Part shown: positions 1-9,800 of the stretch, piece by piece
Position numbering within the stretch: position 1 is the stretch's first letter
Layout of the letters: every line of letters starts with the position of its first letter
Assembly (NCBI RefSeq): GCF_017355785.1
Contig: NZ_JAFEWE010000002.1
Location: 46,618-110,617 of the forward strand
Length of the DNA: 64,000 bases
From: Desertivirga arenae
Lineage (GTDB): Bacteria; Bacteroidota; Bacteroidia; Sphingobacteriales; Sphingobacteriaceae
Direction: 5' to 3'
Position numbers and translations under genes: made by a program
Notes under the pieces: model-generated
What the model was told of the DNA's origin: nothing
The model's input: the letters and a program-made list of their open reading frames with translations, nothing else
Database searches by the model: none

Positions 1-947
1 TTTCGGGCAACAGACTCAAAGTCTTCCTGCTTGAATATCAGCTTATTTTCCACCCAGGAAGTCTCTATGGCAGTAGTATCACTATCCTTAAAATAGGTGA
101 TGGTTGTAAGCTTTGATATTTTATTAGTTTCTCCTTTTTGCGATAGTTTATTTTCAGCACTCGATATATCCCTGCTGTTCATGATCACTAGTTTCTGTGA
201 TGGTTTTAATACAACCCGCTCATCGGGATGATCATTCATTGAAACTGCGATAGAACCTCTTATAAGCGTGGCTTCAGAGGTTTTATCTCCCTTGTATGAT
301 TTAACATTAAATGCAGTCCCGAGAACCTTAATATTCATCTCGTCAGCATGGATGATAAAAGGATGCTTCTTGTCCTCCCTCACATCGAAAAAACCTTCTC
401 CGGTAAAATAGACCTCCCGGGTTTTGCCATCAAATTCCTTTGGATATTCCAGTTTACTTCCGGCGTTTAAGATTATGCGGGTACCATCAGGCAAAATAAA
501 CGAAGACTTAACTCCACGCGGCGTAACTTTTACCAGCCAATTCTCACCTCTCTTACTTGTATTTTCGTCATTTACATAATTATAGGTAAGCATTGAAAGG
601 ACTGCAATTGAAACTGTAGCCGCTATTTTTAACCCAGCAGTGAACCAACGATTCAAAAATGGGCCTTTTACCTTGCTTTCTTCAAAAACTTCAGGCTCTT
701 CAAAGAACGAAACTGAAGGCTCTTCTAAACTCTCCCGCTCCTTTATCTTTCCCAGAACTTTACTAAAAACGGCTTGGCTATCTATCTTTTTCTCATAACT
801 TCTCCCCCAGTACATCCGGTATAGCTCAGCTTCCTTGCGGTATGATTCATCCTCTCCCATCAGATAAGACAACTCCTGCCTTTCCTGATCGGAGATTTCT
901 CCTGCGAGGTCCTTTGTAAGAAGTTCTATAAATCTTTCTTTAATCAT
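1..947 (-). CDS. FecR family anti-sigma factor (3' end beyond window)
   Basis: An inner-membrane anti-sigma factor of the FecR type, which relays an outer-membrane TonB receptor signal to an ECF sigma factor. Read from an ATG at 947, the N-terminal cytoplasmic part (about residues 1-100) begins MIKERFIELLTKDLAGEIS and is followed by one membrane segment near residues 102-123. The periplasmic FecR domain follows, with the family-typical LPDGTRIILNAGS and TGEGFFDVREDKKHPF. The last visible codons reach the window edge, so the C-terminus is missing. A GGAGG lies about 17 nt before the ATG. In Bacteroidota a sigma factor gene usually precedes fecR. Here the upstream neighbour on the same strand is a fucosidase instead, so the sigma partner is not adjacent on this side. 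The family call is firm; the specific signal is unknown. Confidence 0.9.
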   Translation of the reverse strand, partial: MIKERFIELLTKDLAGEISDQERQELSYLMGEDESYRKEAELYRMYWGRSYEKKIDSQAVFSKVLGKIKERESLEEPSVSFFEEPEVFEESKVKGPFLNRWFTAGLKIAATVSIAVLSMLTYNYVNDENTSKRGENWLVKVTPRGVKSSFILPDGTRIILNAGSKLEYPKEFDGKTREVYFTGEGFFDVREDKKHPFIIHADEMNIKVLGTAFNVKSYKGDKTSEATLIRGSIAVSMNDHPDERVVLKPSQKLVIMNSRDISSAENKLSQKGETNKISKLTTITYFKDSDTTAIETSWVENKLIFKQEDFESVAR

Positions 948-1074
948 TTGTAAACGTGAAACACCTCCGTTTAATAGAAGGACAATAATTTCTTAATATA
1001 TGCTTACAACAATATTATTTTTTTTTGAATTTCTAAACGAACTGCCCAATTAGCATTGAGTTGGGTTGACAAAG

Positions 1075-2535
1075 CTATTTTGCCGTATTAAAAGAAATAG
1101 CAATGGCGGCCCTGAAAAGAGCATCTTTATCTTTAAGCGAAGTTGGCAAGTAAACTTTCGTCGACCCGTTCTCCTTAGTCCAACGTAAAGTTTCACCTGT
1201 ACTTAAGAGCTTCATTTTAGATCCTGCACGAGGCGCATTACCGTTCCATGAAATATATTCAGGCATAGATTGACTTGCAGGAGCATAAAGGGCATAAAGA
1301 GTTTTTGAATCCTTGCTCCTGGTAAACCAAACATCACCCTGCTTATAGTTATCAACTGCTCTGGTATTGTAGATCGCTGAACCGTTCCACTTCATCCATT
1401 TCCCGATATCTTCCAGTCGCTCAACGACAGCTTCTGGCAAAGTGCCATCAGCGCGAGGCCCGACTCCCAGTAATAAACTTCCGCCCTTTGCTACTATCTC
1501 TATCAAAGACCGGACAACTGTTGCTGCGTCTTTATACTGATCATTTGGAACATATCCCCAGGCACCGCCTAGTGTCATACAACTCTCCCATGGGTTATCG
1601 ATTTTATGATCAGGAATCCTTTGCTCAGGTGTTTGATAGTTCTCATATGGACCATGCACGGTTCTGTCAACTACAAGTAAACCTGGTTGCGCTTGCCTTG
1701 CCATTGCAGCAATACGGGGAATATCAATTTCCTGATTTCCTTCCGGAATTTTGGCACCCCAACTTCTTACCTCGTCATTAACGGTTGAAAGGGGCCTTAC
1801 CCAGCCCCCGTCAAGCCAAAGGATATCAACCGAACCATAGTTATGCATTAGTTCAGAGATCTGGTTGTAACTGAACTGCTTGAACTTATTCCAGCGCCAG
1901 GAATACTTACGGATATCATAGTTTGCATTTCGATCCGCCGTCGCATATTTGGGCCACCAGAAATATTCAGAATGCCAATCGGGTTTCGAGAAATACGCCC
2001 CGATCATAAAGTCTTGCTTCCTGAAGGCATCAAAAACATGACGGGCAACATCGGCACGGGGATTTGAAGCGAAAGGGCCGGCAGATATTTTAAAGTCGCT
2101 TTCTTTTGTATCGAACATAGAAAATCCATCATGATGCTTAGTAGTAAATACCAGGTACTTCATACCCGCATCCTTTCCCGCTTTTGCCCATTGCTCCGGA
2201 TTAAATTTTACCGGATTGAATAGTTTACTCTGTCCCCAGTACCAGTTTTTATAATCCTCATAAGCAATAGTGCTATCACGCTCAATCCAGTCTTCAGAAC
2301 AAATGGACCATGATTCTATAATCCCAGGAACAGCATAAAGTCCCCAGTGGATGATCATTCCAAACTTTTGATCCTGCCATTTGTCCAATTTCTTCTTTAC
2401 CAGCGGATCTGTAGGCCATTCGTATAATTTCGATTGCTGGTGTACACCCTGCTCTTGTGCAGTTACGGCACAATAGGACAGTGTGGTCAATAAAAAAGCT
2501 AATATTTTTTTCTTAGGAAAATTTCGATTCATCAT
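1075..2535 (-). CDS. Secreted alpha-L-fucosidase, GH29
   Basis: Predicted retaining alpha-L-fucosidase that removes terminal fucose from glycans in the periplasm or outside the cell. It has 486 residues, usual for GH29. A signal peptide covers about residues 1-26 (KKKILAFLLTTLSYCAVTAQ). GH29 motifs visible are KFGMIIHWGLYAVPG at residues 57-71, TTKHHDGFSMFD from 131, and DILWLDGGW at 237-245, in which Asp242 fits the catalytic nucleophile. A C-terminal beta-sandwich-like part follows. It lies upstream of, and on the same strand as, the FecR gene, 127 bp apart, so a shared role in host or plant glycan use is possible but not shown. MM at the start leaves a one-codon ambiguity. Confidence 0.92.
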   Translation of the reverse strand: MMNRNFPKKKILAFLLTTLSYCAVTAQEQGVHQQSKLYEWPTDPLVKKKLDKWQDQKFGMIIHWGLYAVPGIIESWSICSEDWIERDSTIAYEDYKNWYWGQSKLFNPVKFNPEQWAKAGKDAGMKYLVFTTKHHDGFSMFDTKESDFKISAGPFASNPRADVARHVFDAFRKQDFMIGAYFSKPDWHSEYFWWPKYATADRNANYDIRKYSWRWNKFKQFSYNQISELMHNYGSVDILWLDGGWVRPLSTVNDEVRSWGAKIPEGNQEIDIPRIAAMARQAQPGLLVVDRTVHGPYENYQTPEQRIPDHKIDNPWESCMTLGGAWGYVPNDQYKDAATVVRSLIEIVAKGGSLLLGVGPRADGTLPEAVVERLEDIGKWMKWNGSAIYNTRAVDNYKQGDVWFTRSKDSKTLYALYAPASQSMPEYISWNGNAPRAGSKMKLLSTGETLRWTKENGSTKVYLPTSLKDKDALFRAAIAISFNTAK

Positions 2536-2980
2536 TATCTATGCAAAAGGTACCCGATGATAAAGACAGCGCATTTATAGAAAATGCTTACATCGTAAAA
2601 AATTAATCTTAAACCTGCGTTTCCTAAGTTGATGTAGTTCTGTAGAAAAAGAACCTCATTCAAGTAAAATCAAGAGCAAAGAATTCCACAGATAAATTTT
2701 TCCAATACTGAACAAAAAAGCCAATAAGTCAATTATTAAAATTTTCTTTTTAGACTTTTATAGTTAACTAATGTGAATTAAAATTACCTTAAAGCACCTC
2801 TCGCTTTTAATAATCTTGCTTTTACTTATTAAAAACCTCGCAGCTGAAATGAAACCAAAATAATTGGAAAAAAAATTGCACCAAATGAATTGAGTTTAGG
2901 AAAGTATTTCACACTTAACCTTTAACAAATTAACGCTCTCGACTTATTCACATAAGTGAATTAGATTTTATTAACGCTAA
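2536..2980. other. Intergenic region between divergent genes
   Basis: About 450 AT-rich bases separate the fucosidase gene (minus strand) from the giant secreted protein gene (plus strand). No coding potential was recognised. It must hold the promoters of both genes. A short inverted repeat, ATTCAC-ATAA-GTGAAT (2946-2961), lies just upstream of the stronger hairpin at 2981-3009. Confidence 0.5.
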
Positions 2981-3009
2981 AGTGCATTCTGCCAATGGCA
3001 GGATGCACT
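2981..3009 (+). promoter_or_regulatory. Hairpin at the 5' end of the giant secreted protein gene
   Basis: AGTGCAT-T-CTGCC-AAT-GGCAG-G-ATGCACT forms a 13-position stem (12 Watson-Crick pairs and one T/G) with a three-base loop. It covers the first in-frame ATG (2995), which makes that ATG a poor start and favours the ATG at 3025, 16 bases past the hairpin. The hairpin may affect translation or mRNA stability of the 6-kb message; that role is inferred. Confidence 0.55.
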
Positions 3010-3024
3010 CTAAAATCTAAGTTG

Positions 3025-6000
3025 ATGGGTTTCTCTCTCAAAAAATTAATGTTGTGCGCAGCGGCAAGTATTATCTTATTGCCCTTAAAAAGCGCTTTTG
3101 CTCAAACCTCTGGTGATTACAGGACCAGAACAACAGGAAACTGGAATACGGTGAGTACCTGGGAACGGTACGACGGTAGCAATTGGATTGCCTCCCCTTC
3201 ACAAGGCACTCCTACAAACGCAATGGGAGCGATTACAATTCAAGCTTCTCATACCGTAACGATTACTGCTAATGTAAGTGTTGACCAGGTAACTGTTGCT
3301 ACAGGCGCACAAATGATCCTGAACAGCGGTGTTACTCTTACTATACCAAATGGCGCAGGCACTGACCTTACAGTCGCAGGAACATTTCGAAGTGCAGGAA
3401 CAATCAACAGAACAGGTACCATTGTGATCAATAATGGAGGGAAATACCAACATAACTTCACAACCACAGCGGGATCGATTCCTACAGCCACCTGGAGCAC
3501 AGGATCCACCTGTGAAATAATCGGATACACCACTTTAGCCACTTTAGGGAATGCTGGCTTCGGCCAGAGTTTCTATAACTTCACATGGAACTGTCCCGGA
3601 CAAACTAATACATTAAGCATGGCAGGGGGACTTACAACAGTAACCGGAAATTTTTCAATTGCCTCTACCGGAACCGGTGTTCTTCAACTTGCAAACACAT
3701 TAGCGGCTAACAGAACGTTAAATGTTGGCTCGTACTCGCAAAGTGGCGGAACATTAACTTTGTTAGGCACTAACGGTTCCTATTATTCTTACTTAAATGT
3801 AAAAGGCAATTTTTCAATTTCTGGCGGTATCCTCCAAAAAGGAAACGGAAACGGACGTATCTATTTTACCGGAACGTCAGAGCAGACGTATACTAAAACA
3901 GGAGGAGCCTTTTCTGGTGCAATCCCCATTACTATTAATAATGGGGCGATAGTTAATTTTGGCAACTCAGTTATGGATGGCTCTTCGGGTCCATTCTCTC
4001 TGGGAAGTGGTGCAACAATCATCACATCTCATCCAAACGGACTGGGAGCAAGCGGTACAATTCAAACGACAGGCACGAAGAGCTTTAGCAGTGGTGCAAA
4101 CTACCAATTTCGTGGTGCTTCTACGGGTGCATTTACAACTACAACCGCTAACACCATAAATAATCTAACAATTAATAGTGTTGGAACCACTCTTGGCCAG
4201 AACCTCACAGTAAATGGTTCACTTACGCTTACTGCGGGATCATTAATATTAGGCAATAACAACCTAACAATTGCGTCAGCCGGATCAATAAGTGGATATA
4301 AGTCGACTTCTTATATTAAAACTGATGGTACAGGTCAGTTAAAAAGAACTGTTTCCAATACAGCTGTACTCTTCCCGGTCGGTAACTCAAGCTACAACCC
4401 TATAACCTTTACTAATTCCGGAACTTCAGACATTTTTGGCGTAAGAGTAATAGACGGAATTATTCCTGCAACAATTGCAAGTGCCAGTCAAACTGTTAAC
4501 CGTCGATGGGCGGTCACTGAAACTACAGCTAATGGGAGTAATTTATCAGTTGTAGCCCAATACAATTCAGGTGAAGAGGGAGGCAGTTTCGTAAGCGCTA
4601 CTTATAACTTCATCGGTTTTTATAATGGTACTTATTGGACTCAGAATACCGCTAACAAAGCCGGAAACAATCCTTATACTTTCTCATCATCCACTAGCTT
4701 CAATACCCTGGGTGATTTAAGTACCGGGACCAAGTATTTTGCAATAGGTCGCGATAACGGGTTTATCGCACCAACAAAGCTGGTCATAACTTCCATTTCT
4801 CCCTCAACGCCTGTTTCTGGCACCCCATTCAGTGTTACAGTTCAGGCACAAGACGCAAATAATCAACCCGCAATGGTTGCAACGAACACAGCCTTCAACC
4901 TTACCAGCAGTGGGACTGCCGGAGCTTTGTCCGGAACAATTTCCGGAACGATTTCCTCCGGTACAAACTCCGCTACGATTAGTGGTACAAAATACAATTC
5001 GTTCGGAACAGGAACACTTACTGCAACACGGACGTCTGGTCTAAGTCTCATTGCCGGTTCAAGTTCCCAATTTAATGTTCTTGCCTCTGAACCAGAAACA
5101 CAAGCTTCAGCTATTACATTTTCTGATGTAGATGGCGGAGCGATGACCATTAATTGGACGCCTGCTCCTGGTACTAACAGTATCGTATTTATAAAATCAA
5201 CGGGAGTAGTCAACTTTATTCCTGTTGATGGGATTTCGTATCCTACAAATACAACTTATGGTTCCGGAAGTGCATCAGGCAGTGGCAATTATGCCATTTA
5301 TAGTGGTTCAGGAAATAATGTAAGAGTTAGCGGACTTGCCGCGGGTACTACCTACTATGTTGCCATATATTCCTATAACGGTTCCTCCTCCTTTACAAAT
5401 TATTTATCAACTGATCCTGCCACAGAAAACCAGCGCTCCCTTGCTATTGGGGATTACAGGAGCAAAGGTAACGGCGACTGGGGCACTATCAGCACATGGG
5501 AGCGTTGGGGTGGGAGTACCTGGGCGACACCAACTACAGCACCTACCAATTCAAACGGAGTAATTACTGTCCGGGGCGGACACACGGTAAATGTAGCGAC
5601 AAGCCTAACAGTTGATCAACTTGTAATTGAAACAGGCGGAACAGTGATAGTAAACAGCAACCGGACACTAACATTAAACAACATAGCTGGGACTAATGTA
5701 GACGCAGAAGTTAATGGAAGTTTAAATATTCTTGGAACGTTAGAGAATGCCAATGGGACGGCCACGTTATGGATCAATGGAGGATCTCTTAAAAACGCGG
5801 GCTCAGCCAACCTTCCAACAATAAACTATCTTTTCGACAATGCCGCCCTTTATGAGCATGCCAGAAACGGTGGTACGATTCCCAATGCCATTTGGGGCGA
5901 AGAAACGACTTGCCTTGTTACTGGTATTACCAGTGCAACTACCCTCACAGGCCTGACAGGCGAAACCTTCTATAATTTCACATGGAATTGCCCCTCTCAA

Positions 6001-9000
6001 ACTTCAGCTTTGGTAATGGGAGTAGCTACCATGGGTGTTAGTGGTAATTTCAAGATTGCCTCCACAGGTACAGGCTCAATGATGTTAAATAACACCACGG
6101 CAGCGTTAACAATTTCCGGAGATTATATTCACACTGCAGGGATTTTCAATGTGGTTTCAGCAGGCACCGGTACAGTTAATATTGGAGGGAACTTCTCTCA
6201 TACGGGCGGCACGCTCAGCGCTGCAACAGGTGGAACAGCAAAAATAATTTTCAACAAAGCGGGTAACCAGACTTTCACTGCTTCTAATAACACTATAGGC
6301 TCAGTTGTTGACTTCGCTGTAAACAGTGGCTCTACCCTTTCACTGGGAACAAGCGTTGTGACTGGCCGAAGTTTCACCCTTTCTTCAGGTGCTACTTTAG
6401 AGACCGCTCATCCTGCTGGAATTTCTTCCTCCGGAAATACGGGTGCAATTCAAACAAGTTCCCGCATTTTTAATACTGGTGCCGATTATATCTTCAATGG
6501 CACTGTTGCTCAGATCACCGGCAACGGGTTACCTGCAACCATCAGTGATTTAACCATAAATAATCCTGCAGGTGTTGTGCTCTCCTCTAATTGCACAGTT
6601 AGCGGAGCACTTAGTCTCAAAACAGGCTTGTTTAATGTTAACACCTCTACCCTGACCTTAAACTCTGATATAAACAAAACGGAGGGCAGTTTGGGTAGTG
6701 CATCCGCGGGAACTGTAATTTACAATAAGCAGAGCGATGGACAAACAGTAATTAGTGGCACTTATGGGAACCTTAGTTTCTCAAATTATAATAAAGTTTT
6801 TGAGAGTGCCCCATATAAAACTGACGGCACTCTTGATGTGGCAAATATTTTTATTGCAGGAGTACTAAGCCCTGGTACAGCTATTGGGCACAACACAGCT
6901 GAAAGTATTATTTCTTTCAATGGAAATAGCAATCAGGAAGTTCCGGCAAGTATGGAATATTTCAGTCTTTATCTGGCAGGAACAGGAACAAAAACTATAA
7001 AAGCAAGCAGTGAAGGACAGCTACGTATCAACTGGAACCTGGACGTAAACGCTGCTGTAGCTTTTACTAATATTTCTTCGATATACGTTGTAAAGAATGT
7101 CTGGGGTAGCCAGGCCCTCTTTACAGGCGCTATTCCTGTCACGATAGGCGGCGACTGGAAAAATTCAAGTACAGGAACTACCGTCACTGGTTTGTACACC
7201 TATAATGGGGAATCTTCAACAGTTCAGGAGGTGGGTGCTCTAAACTATAAAGATCTGACAATTACTGCCAGTAGAGGTGAATCTTTTCCTGTTACGGCCA
7301 ATCTCGCAAGAGGACCTGTTACCGTAGCCCGCACCCTTACCGTAGGTCCAGGTTGTGAACTAGCCTCGAATGGAAACCTTACGCTTCTTGCTGCAGAAAA
7401 CTCAAATGCAAATGTTGCACCGCTAATTGGCGACGCTACCATAACCGGCGATGTAAACGTTCAATCCTTTATAAAGGGTGGAGCATCTACTTTAAGAGGA
7501 ACCCGGGCCATGAGTGCACCAATCAGCAGTACTAATATTTATGAGCAGCTACAAGCATTTATGCTAGTAACGGGCCCCACAGGTGTAGCCGGAGGATTCG
7601 ATGCCGGTGGAAAAGGTCAGCCTTATGCTGTTACGATCACCAACTACAATGAAGCTGCCGGAGCTTCTCAATCAGCATTCATTCCAATTGAAACCCTTGA
7701 TGATGCAGCTAATCCTCCTGGAATGGGCTTCATGCTATTCTTTCGCGGAAATCGTACAAATCCATCTACGAAATTAAACTCTCCATTCGCTCTTCCTGAA
7801 AGTGTCACAGTGATATACAAAGGACCGTTGAACCAGGGAGATATTGAGATTCCGGTACCGAATAGCAGCAATCCGGGGGATCCGTATAACGGATATTTGT
7901 TAGCAGGGAATCCCTATGCATCAACGATAGACATTCAGGAAGTGAGAGATGCATCCACTGGGATAAATCCTGTTATCACCATTGTTAAAGCCGGCCAGGC
8001 AGCTGCAACTTACCATACAGTTCTTAATGTATCTGTTAATTCAGGATCAAGATATATTCAGCCTGGACAGGCATTTTACGTTAGCGCAATTGAAGGAGGT
8101 GGCATATTGCGATTTAATGAAAGTGTTAAGAAAAACGGTGACGACATTATTCCGGGTAGACTTTTAAACCGGCCTGAAGAAGCAATTTCAAATAAGTCAC
8201 TTAAGCTTAACTCTGCTTCTCTAACCACTTCAATCAATTCGAACGCCGCTAAGATCCTTAGGATGAGTTTGGCAGACGAGAAAAACACAGAAGAAGCTTT
8301 GATTGCATTCAGGGATGACTTCTCCAAAGCCGCAGACGAAAATGATGCAACTTATTTTTCAGGTACATCTGTGAACTTGTCATCGCTCTCCTCTGATAAT
8401 ATCTCTCTGGCCATAAACACGCTACCCTGGGAGGACCTGAAGGAGATCCCTCTTAACGTGAATGCTTCGTCCTCAGGTCAATTAACGTTGCACTTTACAG
8501 AAGTCCCTCAGAGCTCTCTTTACGAACTAGCTTTAAAAGACAAGCTTCTGGGTACAATAACACCAGTGGTTAGCAACAGTGATTATAATTTTCAAATTGA
8601 CGCAAGTAATTCGAGTACTTACGGTGCAGATCGACTTTCATTATTGATCAACCCGGCAAAAACTCTGGCGGTAAATTTTAAAGACTTTAGGGTATCAAGG
8701 ACCTCTACAGGGGCGGCTTTAAACTGGACTACCGCTCAGGAAATCAATAGCAAAAGTTTCGAAATAGAAAGATCAACAGATGGTAGAACGTTCAGTACCA
8801 TTGCCTCCATTACTGCAGCAGGTAATTCTTCAACAGCTCAAACATACTCCTTTGTCGACAACGATCCCGTGATTGGGATAAACTATTACAGAATAAGGGA
8901 GGTCAGCCTTAGTGATAATACCTACTCTGAAATTACGAGTATAACCTGGCAATTAAGTAAAGACTTAGAAGTTTCAGTTTACCCTAATCCTGTCGAAAAG

Positions 9001-9195
9001 GTACTTTTCGTAAAGGCTAGTGCTTACGAGGGGGAATTAGAACTCGCCGTATTTGATTTACAAGGCAGGAGACTACAGTCCGTCGAAGGGGACCAGGTGA
9101 ACGTGGGGAACTTACTGAGTGGGACTTACCTCCTTAAGATTAAGGACCGCAGGCATGGGAATGTAATAGGAACTAAAAAATTTGTTAAGAAATAA
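3025..9195 (+). CDS. Giant secreted type IX secretion cargo protein with duplicated modules
   Basis: A surface or secreted protein of about 2056 residues with unknown ligand. From the ATG at 3025 it has a signal peptide (LKKLMLCAAASIILLPLKSAFAQ, here described from residue 5). Two homologous modules follow, opening with GDYRTRTTGNWNTVSTWERY and, about 780 residues later (DNA near 5450), GDYRSKGNGDWGTISTWERW. Each continues into Thr/Ser/Gly-rich beta-helix-like repeats rich in TLT, GNFS and GTG. Between them lie an Ig-like stretch (KLVITSISPSTPVSGTPF) and a fibronectin-III-like stretch. The last 80 residues are a Por-type sorting domain (VYPNPVEKVLFVKA ... LSGTYLLKI), which marks export by the type IX system. 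An upstream ATG at 2995 would add ten residues but lies inside a hairpin. An adhesin or matrix role is inferred from composition only. Confidence 0.9.
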   Translation: MGFSLKKLMLCAAASIILLPLKSAFAQTSGDYRTRTTGNWNTVSTWERYDGSNWIASPSQGTPTNAMGAITIQASHTVTITANVSVDQVTVATGAQMILNSGVTLTIPNGAGTDLTVAGTFRSAGTINRTGTIVINNGGKYQHNFTTTAGSIPTATWSTGSTCEIIGYTTLATLGNAGFGQSFYNFTWNCPGQTNTLSMAGGLTTVTGNFSIASTGTGVLQLANTLAANRTLNVGSYSQSGGTLTLLGTNGSYYSYLNVKGNFSISGGILQKGNGNGRIYFTGTSEQTYTKTGGAFSGAIPITINNGAIVNFGNSVMDGSSGPFSLGSGATIITSHPNGLGASGTIQTTGTKSFSSGANYQFRGASTGAFTTTTANTINNLTINSVGTTLGQNLTVNGSLTLTAGSLILGNNNLTIASAGSISGYKSTSYIKTDGTGQLKRTVSNTAVLFPVGNSSYNPITFTNSGTSDIFGVRVIDGIIPATIASASQTVNRRWAVTETTANGSNLSVVAQYNSGEEGGSFVSATYNFIGFYNGTYWTQNTANKAGNNPYTFSSSTSFNTLGDLSTGTKYFAIGRDNGFIAPTKLVITSISPSTPVSGTPFSVTVQAQDANNQPAMVATNTAFNLTSSGTAGALSGTISGTISSGTNSATISGTKYNSFGTGTLTATRTSGLSLIAGSSSQFNVLASEPETQASAITFSDVDGGAMTINWTPAPGTNSIVFIKSTGVVNFIPVDGISYPTNTTYGSGSASGSGNYAIYSGSGNNVRVSGLAAGTTYYVAIYSYNGSSSFTNYLSTDPATENQRSLAIGDYRSKGNGDWGTISTWERWGGSTWATPTTAPTNSNGVITVRGGHTVNVATSLTVDQLVIETGGTVIVNSNRTLTLNNIAGTNVDAEVNGSLNILGTLENANGTATLWINGGSLKNAGSANLPTINYLFDNAALYEHARNGGTIPNAIWGEETTCLVTGITSATTLTGLTGETFYNFTWNCPSQTSALVMGVATMGVSGNFKIASTGTGSMMLNNTTAALTISGDYIHTAGIFNVVSAGTGTVNIGGNFSHTGGTLSAATGGTAKIIFNKAGNQTFTASNNTIGSVVDFAVNSGSTLSLGTSVVTGRSFTLSSGATLETAHPAGISSSGNTGAIQTSSRIFNTGADYIFNGTVAQITGNGLPATISDLTINNPAGVVLSSNCTVSGALSLKTGLFNVNTSTLTLNSDINKTEGSLGSASAGTVIYNKQSDGQTVISGTYGNLSFSNYNKVFESAPYKTDGTLDVANIFIAGVLSPGTAIGHNTAESIISFNGNSNQEVPASMEYFSLYLAGTGTKTIKASSEGQLRINWNLDVNAAVAFTNISSIYVVKNVWGSQALFTGAIPVTIGGDWKNSSTGTTVTGLYTYNGESSTVQEVGALNYKDLTITASRGESFPVTANLARGPVTVARTLTVGPGCELASNGNLTLLAAENSNANVAPLIGDATITGDVNVQSFIKGGASTLRGTRAMSAPISSTNIYEQLQAFMLVTGPTGVAGGFDAGGKGQPYAVTITNYNEAAGASQSAFIPIETLDDAANPPGMGFMLFFRGNRTNPSTKLNSPFALPESVTVIYKGPLNQGDIEIPVPNSSNPGDPYNGYLLAGNPYASTIDIQEVRDASTGINPVITIVKAGQAAATYHTVLNVSVNSGSRYIQPGQAFYVSAIEGGGILRFNESVKKNGDDIIPGRLLNRPEEAISNKSLKLNSASLTTSINSNAAKILRMSLADEKNTEEALIAFRDDFSKAADENDATYFSGTSVNLSSLSSDNISLAINTLPWEDLKEIPLNVNASSSGQLTLHFTEVPQSSLYELALKDKLLGTITPVVSNSDYNFQIDASNSSTYGADRLSLLINPAKTLAVNFKDFRVSRTSTGAALNWTTAQEINSKSFEIERSTDGRTFSTIASITAAGNSSTAQTYSFVDNDPVIGINYYRIREVSLSDNTYSEITSITWQLSKDLEVSVYPNPVEKVLFVKASAYEGELELAVFDLQGRRLQSVEGDQVNVGNLLSGTYLLKIKDRRHGNVIGTKKFVKK

Positions 9196-9204
9196 TCTCC
9201 TAAC

Positions 9205-9420
9205 GTGAACTCTCTCAAAATATTTTTATTAGCAGCTTTATTATTAGCTACATACACAAAAACGTTAGCCGATGAATGCGATAATAAGCTTGACCCTTTC
9301 GCAGAATGTCCCGATACGGATGAAGCTAGCCCTCTTGATAGTGGTGTTTGGTTCTTACTGATTGCAGCCGGTCTTTACGGAGCCAAAACAATACAAAGAC
9401 AAGTAAACAGTGCAGAATAG
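9205..9420 (+). CDS. Small PID-CTERM-like membrane protein
   Basis: A 71-residue protein that starts with GTG, 9 bases after the stop of the giant secreted protein gene, so the two are probably co-transcribed. It has an N-terminal signal peptide (LKIFLLAALLLATYTKTLA), a short acidic linker with two cysteines, and a C-terminal hydrophobic segment opened by SPLDSGVWFLLIAAGLYGAK and followed by a few charged residues. The Pro-x-Asp-Gly plus hydrophobic tail resembles the PID-CTERM sorting signal found in small Bacteroidota proteins that often sit next to large type IX cargo genes. The function is unknown; a part in anchoring or sorting of the neighbouring protein is a guess. The family call is from memory of the motif. 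Confidence 0.65.
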   Translation: MNSLKIFLLAALLLATYTKTLADECDNKLDPFAECPDTDEASPLDSGVWFLLIAAGLYGAKTIQRQVNSAE

Positions 9421-9423
9421 TAA

Positions 9424-9695
9424 TCGTATACTCCAGCGGGATATCCGGGATACTTCCTCACCATTATTGGAATATGGAAGATATTGGGAGTAATCGCTGT
9501 ACTCATTCCCCGGCTCCCACTATTAAAAGAATGGGCATATGCAGGCTTTTTTTTATCATGACAGGGGCAATTTTTTCTCATGCAGCGATGGGAGATCCTT
9601 TAATAGAATTCTTCGGTCCCGCACTATTAACCGTGCTGACAATAGTGTCCTGGTATCTGAGACCCAGTGATAGGAAATTAATAGGTGGTAGTTGA
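9424..9695 (+). pseudogene. DoxX-like family protein, truncated and frameshifted
   Basis: Reading from 9424 gives GYPGYFLTIIGIWKILGVIA and LIPRLPLLKEWAYAGFF, then the frame is lost. The continuation IMTGAIFSHAAMGDPL ... VSWYLRPSDRKL lies in another frame. The two halves together match the C-terminal two thirds of DoxX-like membrane proteins. The break falls in a run of eight T at 9547-9554, where nine would restore the frame. The first roughly 40 residues of the family are missing, because the sequence upstream is the tail of the preceding gene and a stop codon. The gene therefore looks dead through both 5' loss and a homopolymer slip. A sequencing error could explain the slip but not the missing start. 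Confidence 0.75.
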
Positions 9696-9745
9696 AACAA
9701 CAGAAGATCCTTCCGTAAGCATTTACCATATTACCTGGTAAATCA

Positions 9746-9782
9746 AAAAGAGCCTGAATTCAGGGAACTCAGGCTCTTTTCA
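9746..9782. terminator. Bidirectional intrinsic terminator
   Basis: AAGAGCCTGA and TCAGGCTCTT form a perfect ten-base stem (9748-9757 with 9769-9778), flanked by an A run on the left and a T run on the right. It separates the convergent DoxX remnant and the beta-propeller gene. Confidence 0.85.
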
Positions 9783-9800
9783 GATAATTTTCTTGTTGCT

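Noticed and set aside
9348..9695. 115-residue plus-strand gene
   Set aside because: Only its C-terminal half has homology (DoxX-like); the N-terminal half is out-of-frame sequence of the neighbouring gene and of the broken DoxX-like gene.
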